The notes beneath the pieces are model-generated. The model had not been told where the DNA came from, made no database searches, and saw only the letters and a list, made by a program, of their open reading frames with translations. 64,000 nt of DNA from Cyprinodon diabolis (taxonomy: Eukaryota > Chordata > Actinopteri > Cyprinodontiformes > Cyprinodontidae), in contig CM060080.1 of NCBI GenBank assembly GCA_030533445.1, positions 7,577,717-7,641,716 on the forward strand, read 5' to 3'. Shown piece after piece: positions 55,500 to 64,000 of this stretch. A program made the position numbers and the translations under genes. Position 1 is the stretch's first letter. Each line of letters begins with the position of its first letter.

Positions 55500-58400
55500 T
55501 CAAGGCATTTTCTCAACATCAACACCTGACAAGGTGACGTCATAAAGGATGGAGAGTTTATTGATGGAATGCAGTTCCTTTACCCGGTGTTGGAAGGCCA
55601 AAAGATGGCTGTTGTTAACAGCCACCATGAACTCTTTGTTGGTGCACATTATCTTCATCTGCAAAAAGAAAAATTACAACAGGTTAATGAGCTAGACCGT
55701 TGCCCTAAAGACACGGCCTTCTCAGGCCCTTTAGTCTCCAAAATATTAGAAAGGTAAAACTTGTTATGGCTGACCTGGAATGGCTGACCCGGGACAAAGG
55801 GAAACTTCTGAACTTCCCTCTCCTCTTTGCCCCAAATATTGTTGACGCATGCATTCCTGACGAGAACTTTTTGGCCGTAGTCATTAAAGCGAGGATTGAA
55901 GTGAAAGGCAATGTCCTTGGATGTTGACAAGTTCACAGTAAACCTGCACGACAACAAAGATGCAAAGAGTTGAAAATTGTTTTCTTGATATGACATTTGA
56001 CTTCATTTTCAAGTAAACATGTCTGCTGATGGGAAAAATGTTGATATCTACTGACCTATCAGCATTGGGTTTTACGGTCCCAGTGATTGTGATCAGTAGT
56101 TTGTCGTAGACTCCCTGCGGCAGCAACTCTTCATAGGGAACCACCTGAGGTAAACAAGATTAAAAGCAATTAAAAGATGCTTGAAAAGTTCAGTTTAGGC
56201 AACTTGACACAAAGTTTTCTAGAAGATGTTTCGCCTCTGATCCAAGAGGCTTCTTCAGTTAATAGATTTCTACTCCTTTTAATTGGTTTTTGGATTTCTC
56301 ACCAATTTCTTTTTGGGCTGGGATGGCATAGCTGGTCCAGGTCCAGGTGCAGGTCCTGGTCCATATCCACCAGGTCCACTGGGTTGACTGGGGTTCCCTG
56401 GCCACATACTATTACCTCCAGATTGACCTCCGGGCCATGTAGGGTTAGATGCAGGCTGACCGCCGGGCCAGGCAGGGTTGTAGGCAGGCTGACCGCCGGG
56501 CCAGGCAGGGTTGGGTGCAGGCTGACCGCCGGGCCAGGCAGGGTTGGGTGCAGGCTGACCGCCGGGCCAGGCGGGGTTGGATGCAGGCTGACCTGTGTCA
56601 TAATTCCATTATTCATCTTGAATAGTCAATTTACTTCGATCTATGAAACCAATTTCACAAGTACTGGTGAAAATTCTCAGTCATCCAGGTCATAGTCATT
56701 CCAACAAAGTTGAAAGACATCCACTGGACTTTGTTTTCAAGTTTGAAGACGTTTCTCTTCCATCCAGGAAGTTTTTTTCAATTCAAAATATCAGAAATAG
56801 CGTTGAGTTCCTGGTTTTATACAGTAGCCCAACAAAGCCTTGTTTTTGTTTAAAAAACATGCAAATTGAAACAGACGAACGGGTCCACCCCTTTGAAATG
56901 GGGGTTGTTTGAAATCGACCCCCATTTTAAAGGGGTGGACGCGTTCCATAGGGTGTTGAGTTTTTTAACTTTTTTGGAACAATTTCACAAGAAAATGCAG
57001 CTAACAAAAGAATCCCCATTATTCTTAATATGAAAACTGAATTTTGACCACCGTCCAGATATATTCAAAATATTAAACCATAATTATATTTTTTCTCTCA
57101 CTAAAAAAAATTAATAAATGAATAATAAAAAAATTCCAAGATATCAACACTGAAATTTAATAAAAACTTGAAAATCCTGTAAGATGTGATAAACTAATCC
57201 ATGGGAGAGTTCCTTGGTGAAGCATAGCGTGTGTGGGGTTGCTACCACTGACTGGCAGGAATTCCAAGATGGCTCCAGTCAACAGTCAAATCATAGCGTG
57301 AGGCTGTTTTTGGAAATTTTTATTTCTCTTCTATTATATATTAATTTATCCAATTTACTCACTATAAAAGTTTTCACTCAGTCTGTTTCTCTCTCAAGGC
57401 CACACAATTCTGTGCAGGCTGGTGTTTGTAGACCAGACATAGCTTCTTCCCATAATAAATCAGATCCTTTCTCAAGGTTTATTCATAACTTGTTACTGTT
57501 TAACCAAAGTGTCTGTAATTTGTTTTGACTCTGACTAGTTTTCCATTGCTGTAAGTAAGGAGGAACGAACGCTGCTCTAGCAGAACAGGACAGAATGCTG
57601 TGCCATAAGGGCTGTTTGATGAACTGTTCTCTCTTTGCAAAGATATGAATAAATGTGCAGACTGAGTGAAATCCATCGATCTCTGTTTAATTAACTAGGA
57701 TGAATAGTTGAATACATTTTTTCCACTACAGAGGCATTCTGGGAAGTGGGACTAATAAGTGATTGGGTCCAGTAGAAGTAGTGGACATGGTATGTACTCG
57801 ATCATCTGGAGGTACTGTCCAGGGATGTCATGAAGATCTGTCAGGTACTTCAAGGACCAACCTACTCCATTTTACCTCCTGGTTCCTAAAGAACTCATCG
57901 TCTTACATATGGAGTAAATATGATTAAAGGCAGGAATAATCTGGACCAAGTCTAAAATATTTGGAGAGGGTTGAGGAATCGAGTTTGGTAAATGGCATTT
58001 TTTGCTCCAGCAATTAGTCATATTATTACTGCATCCAGCTGCATACACTTCTTAATACAGTTAACATTTCTGAGATTGCATAGAGACCAGTTTTAGGTTT
58101 TCTTCATCAAGCAGCCGTCCATTAGGATGATGCTACAACAAGCCATTGCTGGAGCATCAGACATCCATTTAGTGGAGGAAGTATAATCTTAGACATGAAT
58201 ACAAACAAGGAAAAGTGCAATGCCTTTACCTGGCCAGGCTGGATTGCTGGGCCAAGGACCCGCTGACTGATTATCACCCAGAGCATCTGCAAGCTGTAAA
58301 GACATGTGGAGCATCTGTTAATATATAAAGCTATTAAGGTAATAAAACAGGTCAATTGCTTGCGGTTTCTATATTTCTCCGACAGTGTCCAAGTTTGATT

Positions 58401-60082
58401 TGAAAGAATTTTTCATGTAATCCAACATGAATGAATTATATTATTGTGAAAGTTTGCTATATACATAAACTTAATCTAATTTGATCTTGCAAAATGTTTC
58501 TTTATACATAGTACCGTTAGATAGTTTTTAAAGAGGACTTGTCCTCAACCTCTCATATTCCCAGTTGTCATCTAATCATTTGCATTGGCCTGTTCAAATC
58601 CCAAGAACATTTATTTTCTTCTCCTCCAGGTGTGCCAGGCTCAGGTGGAGAGCAGAGGAGATGGCGTCCTCAGTGGAGCGGTTTCGTCGGTAGGAAAACT
58701 GAAACGGGTCGAATGTTTGCGGCAGACTGGAGACGATGTGTTCTTTAACCAGCCTTTCAAAGCACTTCAATATGATGGGAGTCGGGGCGACAGGCCGGTA
58801 GTCATTGAGTGAGGTGACCTGAGGCTTCATTGGGAGATAAAGACTTGAAGCATGCTGGCACTATGGATCGATCCAGGGAGGTGTAATCAGAGTAATCTGG
58901 CCAAAACACCTAAACTAGGAACTCAGTGACTTGAGTTTTTTTGTTGCTGCTTTTTTGTCCTATTCCCAGTGCTTTAATCTGAAGCATGTGCTTAGCAAGC
59001 TGTGGAAGTTTACAGTGAAACCAGTTTAGCATGAGGAACCTCCCATTTAAAGGAAGAAGAGAATATTCATTGGTTTGAAGATTTTCATCACACCCCTCAT
59101 GCATATTTTAACTGCTATAAATGCAAATAATATGAAACAAAGAATCTTCAGAATACTATGCCTACATAGATGAGATTAGATGGTTTTATAATTATTTATT
59201 TCAACAAATTAAAATACCTAAAACAATAGATGTCAGCATAAATTGCTTTGTTGATGAGCATGAAGCTTGGAACAACAGTATGGCACACCGCTAATAAATT
59301 AAATTTGCGAAACGTTGAGCTTAACCAGTGATCCCTTAAACATGCAGCTTTGGTTTGACACTAATGTGAAGCTTTTATTTCATGCTTTATCAGGTGGTTT
59401 GATGATTTCTAGAGTTTTCTGCTTGCTTTGTCCTTTACTTGGGTGAGATGACATCCTCCATCCTGTCCGTTTCACGTCGTGAAAAGTTGACAACCAGACG
59501 TCATTTTGGCCCTTTAATGTTTAACTCCCAATATTTCAGTAATTTCCACATTGCTGTATAATCAGCTGCAAACTTTCTTAAGCCAAAAACCTTTTATTTT
59601 CCTCCCAATTTCCTTTCTTTTCTGAACATAGAGGGCAAGTTGAACACAAACATGATTGTTAAATAATCTGTGCAGCCAGTTACCACCAAAAAAAAAGCAT
59701 TTTTTGGAAGCATACATCTTCTAATTAATATAGTCTATTAACCTAAAGCAATATGCATGGTATGGTTGTTACCATACCATGCCCCTACATAGTTAGGGAC
59801 TCATTTCCCACTGGGATCAGCTTCATAGTCATGGTAGGACACTTCTTTGAGTTCATTTATTTTACTCAGGCTACTTGTTAGCCCACAGCCCGCCAAATGT
59901 TGAAAGAGCAATATTATACCCATTACTATTAATATATACGGTAGTAGAAATTTTACACATTAAGCAATGAAATGTCACAGGGGATGGTATGAGGGGGGGG
60001 GGTCATTTCCCTGATGCTGGGAGAAAACAACAACAAAATCCAAAACAATCAAAATAAATGAATTAATCAGACTTACATCCAT
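55500..60082 (-). CDS. lgals3: Galectin-3 (six coding exons)
   Basis: Galectin-3 is a beta-galactoside-binding lectin found in cytosol, nucleus and outside cells; it lacks a signal peptide, and none is seen here. Coding exons on the minus strand are 60077-60082, 58230-58293, 56303-56592, 56056-56144, 55775-55943 and 55500-55658. All junctions are GT-AG and phases join to 777 nt, 258 residues plus stop (human 250). The N-terminus MDLADALGD leads into a low-complexity tail with five 11-residue units of the form QPA-x-NP-x-WPGG (residues 25-79), then a Pro/Gly stretch and PKKKL. The carbohydrate-recognition domain (about 121-258) has H164, N166, R168 (HFNPRF), N180, W187, E190 and R192 (WGKEER), each exactly six positions after its human counterpart. 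Sugar binding should be retained. Mammalian units are Tyr-rich; these use Trp. Confidence 0.95.
56205..56268 (+). repeat. Short repeat scrap next to the lgals3 repeat exon
   Basis: AAGATGTTTCGCCTCTGATC followed by CAAGAGGCTTCTTCAGTTAA is a widespread fish repeat motif, often at the ends of Penelope-like or similar elements. It is too short to classify. Confidence 0.45.
56664..56940 (+). repeat. Dispersed repeat family C with terminal hairpin
   Basis: It shares GAAAATTCTCAGTCATCCAG, TAGTCATTCC and TTTGAAGACGTTTCTCTTCC with 12466-12600 and 24752-24960. It ends in a near-perfect 23-bp hairpin (56883-56905 and 56918-56940, GTCCACCCCTTTGAAATGGG and inverse). It lies in lgals3 intron 3 (counting from the first coding exon, its second intron). 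Confidence 0.65.
58594..58830 (-). pseudogene. LINE reverse transcriptase fragment
   Basis: The minus-strand reading contains [25 protein letters not shown], then [17 protein letters not shown] and [11 protein letters not shown]. This is the N-terminal part of the reverse transcriptase domain of L2/CR1-like fish LINEs (motifs YRPV, KCFERLV and RSTEDA). It is about 78 residues, ends at a stop and lacks the catalytic YxDD. It lies in the first coding intron of lgals3, on the same strand. Confidence 0.85.
58850..60060. other. lgals3 first coding intron, remainder
   Basis: No exon or clear element. It is AT-rich, with a G-run at about 59993-60002. Confidence 0.4.
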
Positions 60083-60140
60083 TGTGCTTCTGCTGTGAAC
60101 TGAAGTCCAAGTAGAAACAGGAAGTGAAAAAATCCAACAG
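60077..60140 (-). other. lgals3: lgals3 exon 2 (leader plus start codon)
   Basis: An acceptor TTTTCTTCTCAG ends at 60141 on the minus strand. The exon then carries 58 bases of leader, ATG GAT, and the donor GTAAGT from 60076. This fixes the start codon at 60082. Confidence 0.75.
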
Positions 60141-60379
60141 CTGAGAAGAAAACATCTTTCTAGTTATTCATTTAAAAATTTGTTTTCATAAATTATGATT
60201 GGAAAAAAAATCATAATCAAGCTCAACCTGATGAGGATCCGTTCTGGACCCTCAGAACAATCAGAACACTTCGGTGTTTGTTTGTGTTTTGGGGCACAAG
60301 CGGAAGTAATGCCACCCCTGTGGTCGGTGTAGGAAAATAACAACGCCTGCTTTCGCTAAAGCAGCCAGATAGGGTCAGT

Positions 60380-60530
60380 ATCCTGCAGGGTTTCAATGTT
60401 TCTCTGCTTCAGCAGCTGAAGCTTGTTAATCAGCTATCAGTGGAAACCAGCTGTGCTGAAGCAGAGAAACCTCCAAATCCTGCAGGACGGTGGCCCTCGA
60501 GGTCCCACTTTGGACATGCCTGAGATAAAA
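60380..60530. repeat. Foldback hAT-like fragment
   Basis: The inverted arms GTTTCTCTGCTTCAGC (about 60397) and GCTGAAGCAGAGAAAC (about 60454) form a hairpin. The right tip CTTTGGACATGCCTG matches hAT-type ends; the left tip is not clear. It lies in the intron between lgals3 exons 1 and 2. Confidence 0.5.
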
Positions 60531-61118
60531 ACACCCGTTTGCTTTTTCAGGCCATATTAAATGATATACATGTATGTCTAAATGATATATATATTAAGCC
60601 GAACACATTTCCATCCGATCATGGTGCGTTCAAACACAGCTCAGAAACATGAAGTATAGAGCAGTCTGTCTCTACGTGAAACAGAGCAAACAGTTGTTAA
60701 ATATAAACATGTTCATGCAGCAGCAGCTACAGTCACTCTGAAGCCTGTCCATCTTTCTCAGACTGTTCAGGTTAAACTTATATGTTCAGAGAACCAGATT
60801 CAAGCTTTTAGTTGTTCTGGTTCTGTGTGTTTTATTCCATTTCAACTTTCATTAGCGTAGGTATCATTGCACACCATTTTAATTATTTTAGAACACTGGG
60901 TTTTATTGGTTACCCATCTTCTTTTAAAGCAAACCCATCAAGCGCCTTTTCTTTTCTGTTTTCCCTTCTGCTGTAAACAGTTAAGTTTCTCCACATCATC
61001 TCAGTAAAACTATTCATTTTGTCTTTCTATAAATCAGAAAAACTAAAGTTTTCTCTGAACTAGCTGGTCTGTTTGTGGATCTGGTAGTTAGATGTGAGAA
61101 ACAGAAAAAGAGACGTAC

Positions 61119-61172
61119 CTGTTAGTAGGAGAACTGCAGACTGTCAGGTTGTGAAACATGAGCGCCTTTATG
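61119..61172 (-). promoter_or_regulatory. lgals3: lgals3 first exon and TATA-like promoter
   Basis: On the minus strand, CATAAAG (61166-61172) precedes by about 30 bases a likely start near 61140. A short non-coding exon then ends CTACTAACAG at 61119, before a strong donor GTACGT. It would splice to the acceptor at 60141. This is inferred from signals only. Confidence 0.5.
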
Positions 61173-61754
61173 AAGTGCAGAGACACACCCTGTTTTCCTG
61201 CTTAGACAGGTTCCTCTAACTACAGCTTAACCGTTTGTTTCATCTACAGCAAACCCAAACCTGAAGAAAGTTTGATTCATCACTAAAATTTCAGATCCAC
61301 TAAAGGAAATTAGATCCCAATATGTAGATGAATTTAAATAGATTTCCGTTCACACATGTAATAGTATATAATAGTTGGAACAGACACATCCTGGTCTTGG
61401 GTGTGTTGCTCAATGCTGCTGTGCAAACTTCAGTTTTTATCAGCTTTTGTTTGAAGAGTCAGGCTTTGTTCTGACTGGAATTTCAGCTGGTTTTGTTAGA
61501 AGCTGTTGGTATGCATGCTTTGCTACGTTGCCATATGAACCCAAGAACAATCGGAGAACAGGGCATCAACACCACCCTCCACACTGTCAATGACTCACTT
61601 CCTCTGCCCCCGCAGTAGATCCCCAAAGCCATGCCAGTCTGCTTCACTGGGTCGGGGTGGGGGGTTCCAAACTGGCCTGTTTGAAAGTTAAATATGCACT
61701 AAGTCCTGTGCTCTGAATTTAATTTTTTTTTTCAGCTTTTGTATTGTCATTACA

Positions 61755-61925
61755 CTGTCAAAAGGACAGAGCGGCAAAATCCACTCTCTGCATTTAACCC
61801 ACCCAGTGGGCTGCCATTGTGCAGCACACAGGGAGCAATCGGGGGTTAAGGGTTTTGCTCAGAGAACTAGAATAGAGGCTGTGGGGAATCCGACCAGATA
61901 CTTGCAACCTTCTCAGAGCACAAGT
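61755..61925 (-). repeat. Dispersed repeat family B, uninterrupted copy
   Basis: The reversed order of the repeat at 29290-29800 (GGGCTGCCATTGTGCAGC, GATACTTGCAACCTTCTCAG). It shows the empty site for the MITE at 29376. Confidence 0.7.
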
Positions 61926-61934
61926 GTTCTGCTC

Positions 61935-62245
61935 TAACCAATTCAATTCAGTTTATTTCTATAGCACCAATTCACATCATGTCATCTCAAGGCACTTTAC
62001 AGTTCACCAGATCATCCAGTCATATTGATTCAAAGCATGCTTGTAGCGACAGTGGAGGAAAAACTCCCTTTGAACAGGCCAAGCTCCAACATGTAGAAAC
62101 AAAGGCGTTGATGGCAGCAGCACAGCTGATATTTCTCTCCAGGCCAACACTCCCCAACCACATTTTTATTTCCAAGATTCCAATCAATAACAAGCAGATC
62201 GACTTTCCAGAGCAAGTCAGTAGAAACTGACTTCAAAATATTCAT
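61935..62245 (+). repeat. Dispersed repeat family A, shortened copy
   Basis: It runs from TTCAATTCAGTTTATTTCTA to AAACTGACTTCAAAATATT. The part after about 62100 nearly repeats 63856-64000, including sequence outside the usual family. Confidence 0.7.
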
Positions 62246-62259
62246 AAATGTCAGTGATG

Positions 62260-63190
62260 ACAAAAAAAACTAAATTAATTTCAAAGAAGATTTATTTTCT
62301 ACTGAATTTAATACCTTTGTTTATAAAACCTCTTTATGTGGTTTCTTTTGAATCAAGACATGGTGATCAGATTATTATAAACCATTAATTTCTTTGCTTG
62401 ACCGTATTCATGGCGTTATGTGGTAATTATCTAACCCAGCCTGTTAGAACCACAGCAATGCTCCGATTCTGCCCATCTTGGTGCAGCGTGAACCCCGTGC
62501 AGCCTTAGTCAGGGTTTCTCACTGTGTCACTGGGTGATCCTGCAGCCCAGATGGAGAAAACAAACACACCCTGCCAGTAAATAATCCCTGTGGTTCAGAG
62601 CCTAACTCTGTGACTCACACAAGCCTGACACCAAACTGGGTGTGTCCCTAAAACATGTCTGCATCATTTCACTTGAATGTTGGAACTAAAAATTACATAA
62701 TAAACATATTAATAATGATGATAATAATAAAGTTGTTGTTTTATTTGTGCTACTGAGAATGAAGCATGTTAACAGGCCTGGAATTAATGTGGACAGTTTA
62801 CATCCCATAAAACCCCAACAAGACACTTCCTCAACATTCACAGGGTTACATGTTTTTCATGTGTATTATCAGTTTTCTTCCTGCTTTAGCTCTCAGAGTA
62901 TAAATGAGCTGAAGTGATGGTCATTCCTTTCGGTTTGTTGTGTTTCTTGTTGGTATTAGGACTTTTTTTTCTGGTTTCACTGGTTCCTACTCTGCCACCT
63001 TGGCCATTTCCTCCCATTTCCTCGGTTCAGTCTCTGGCCTTCCTTCACAGATAATCAGCCATCTGCTCTCTATCAAATGTTCACAGTACTGTCTTAGAGA
63101 ACATACAGAGAACATCTAGAAAATTGTGTCTGGAAAGGATGAGATTTAAGAACCAAGAAACCCAAACAAGCAGAGGTTCTTTCTTCCAGC
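62260..63190. other. Unassigned stretch
   Basis: No gene is seen. An ATAATGATGATAATAATAA microsatellite lies near 62708-62730. Confidence 0.4.
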
Positions 63191-63194
63191 AGAT

Positions 63195-64000
63195 AGTTCA
63201 GTTCAGTTTATTACAGCACATGTCATCTCAAGGCACTTTCCAGTTCGCCAGATCACCCAGTCAGATTGATTCAAAGTTTTCTATCTAAGGAAAACCAGCT
63301 GATTGCATCAACTCATTGACTCTTCAGCAATCCCTCACACTAAGCATGCTTGTAGCGACAGTGGAGAGGAAAACTCCCTTTTAACAGGAAGAAACCTCCA
63401 GCAGAACCAGGCTCAGTGTGAGCGGCCATCTGCTGAGGCCGACTGGGGTTCAAGGAGTCGAAAGCAGACATAGAAAAAGAAACATAGATATAAAAGGCAA
63501 CTGTCAACCAGCTCCACAGGCGGCCCCGTCCAGGAAACACACAGCCAGGCAGACGAGCTCAGAGTAAGCTCCCATGTCAGAGGATGAAGAGAGCACATCC
63601 AGCCCGTCACAGTCAGAGAAACAGGACTACACTGGAAAACAGGCTGATCTCCAACATCTACAAACAAAGGTGTTGATGGGGCATGCAGGTGGTGCAGCGG
63701 TTAGCGTGTACGACCCATGTTCGAAAGCCTTAGTCCTCACGCAGTCAACCCGGGGTTGAATCCGACCTGTGGACCTTTGCTGCATGTCTCTCTCCCTCTC
63801 TCATACCCCCTTTCATGTCAGCCTACTGTCGAAAAACAAGCCACTGGTGCCAAAAAACAAAGGCGTTGATGGCAGCAGCACAGCTGATATTTCTCTCCAG
63901 GCCAACACTCCCCAACCACATTTTTATTTCCAAGATTCCAATCAATAACAAGCAGATCAACTTTTCAGAGCATGTCAGTAGAAACTGACTTCAAAATATT
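63195..64000 (+). repeat. Dispersed repeat family A, copy with SINE insertion
   Basis: It starts TTCAGTTCAGTTTATTACAG and carries the family blocks through AACAGGAAGAAACCTCCAGC and CAGGCGGCCCCGTCCAGG. It is interrupted at 63680-63855 and continues to the window end. Confidence 0.75.
63680..63855 (+). mobile_element. tRNA-derived SINE with 17-bp target duplication
   Basis: The 176-bp element has an A-box region (GGTGCAGCGGTTAGCG) and a B-box (GGTTGAATCC, 63754-63763). It is flanked by AACAAAGGTGTTGATGG (63663-63679) and AACAAAGGCGTTGATGG (63856-63872), a 17-bp duplication with one mismatch that marks LINE-driven insertion. It lies in repeat family A. Confidence 0.92.

Overview
The window is vertebrate nuclear DNA, most likely from a percomorph teleost fish; cyprinodontiform is a guess. 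The evidence is short GT-AG exons separated by long introns, intact fish Tc1-type transposons, dense TTAA-, TA- and 8-bp-duplication DNA elements, and teleost LINE and SINE fragments. No prokaryotic-style operon, CRISPR array or tRNA gene was seen.

Three protein-coding genes can be reconstructed. (1) jmjd7 (+, coding 16435-28862) has nine coding exons and encodes 317 residues. It is a JmjC Fe(II)/2-oxoglutarate oxygenase, and its metal triad is present. (2) fbxo34 (-, 33785-35623) encodes a 612-residue F-box protein in one coding exon. Its possible promoter is about 10 kb upstream, near 45.3 kb. (3) lgals3 (galectin-3; -, 55500-60082) has six coding exons and encodes 258 residues, with a Pro/Gly/Trp-rich repeat N-terminus and a complete galectin carbohydrate-recognition domain. 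jmjd7 and fbxo34 converge; fbxo34 and lgals3 share a strand. In mammals LGALS3, DLGAP5 and FBXO34 are neighbours, so this is a conserved block, but no DLGAP5 exon is visible between them here. The three genes do not form a pathway. A CpG-rich, CCAAT-containing stretch at the left edge (about 300-1150) may be the promoter and first exon of a further, unidentified gene.

Most of the rest is mobile DNA. Main items from left to right: a CACTGCAAAA-terminated MITE (2.0 kb); a perfect 1449-bp tandem duplication that copied half of a Tc1 element (9.0-11.9 kb) beside a full Tc1 with an open transposase; a solo LTR holding a hAT MITE (15-15.7 kb); within jmjd7 introns, a 9-bp-duplication element, a TTAA element, a 43-bp minisatellite interrupted by a 191-bp hAT MITE, and a nest in intron 8 (hAT > Tc1 > TTAA element); paired inverted MITEs (29.4 and 30.5 kb); hAT remnants (36-38 kb); a Kolobok-like TTAA element with THAP remains, three CRE palindromes and a CTCF-like site (40.5-42.4 kb); a BED-finger hAT fragment (43 kb); a LINE RNase H relic (46.7 kb); two adjacent perfect hairpins (50.3 kb); a dead Tc1 (51-52.5 kb); and a TTAA element holding a second solo LTR (53.4-54.9 kb).

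The best leads are the nested insertions, whose target duplications can be checked to the base, the TTAA families, the element-borne CRE/CTCF sites and the fish-type galectin-3 repeats. I did not find a convincing wholly new biochemical system.
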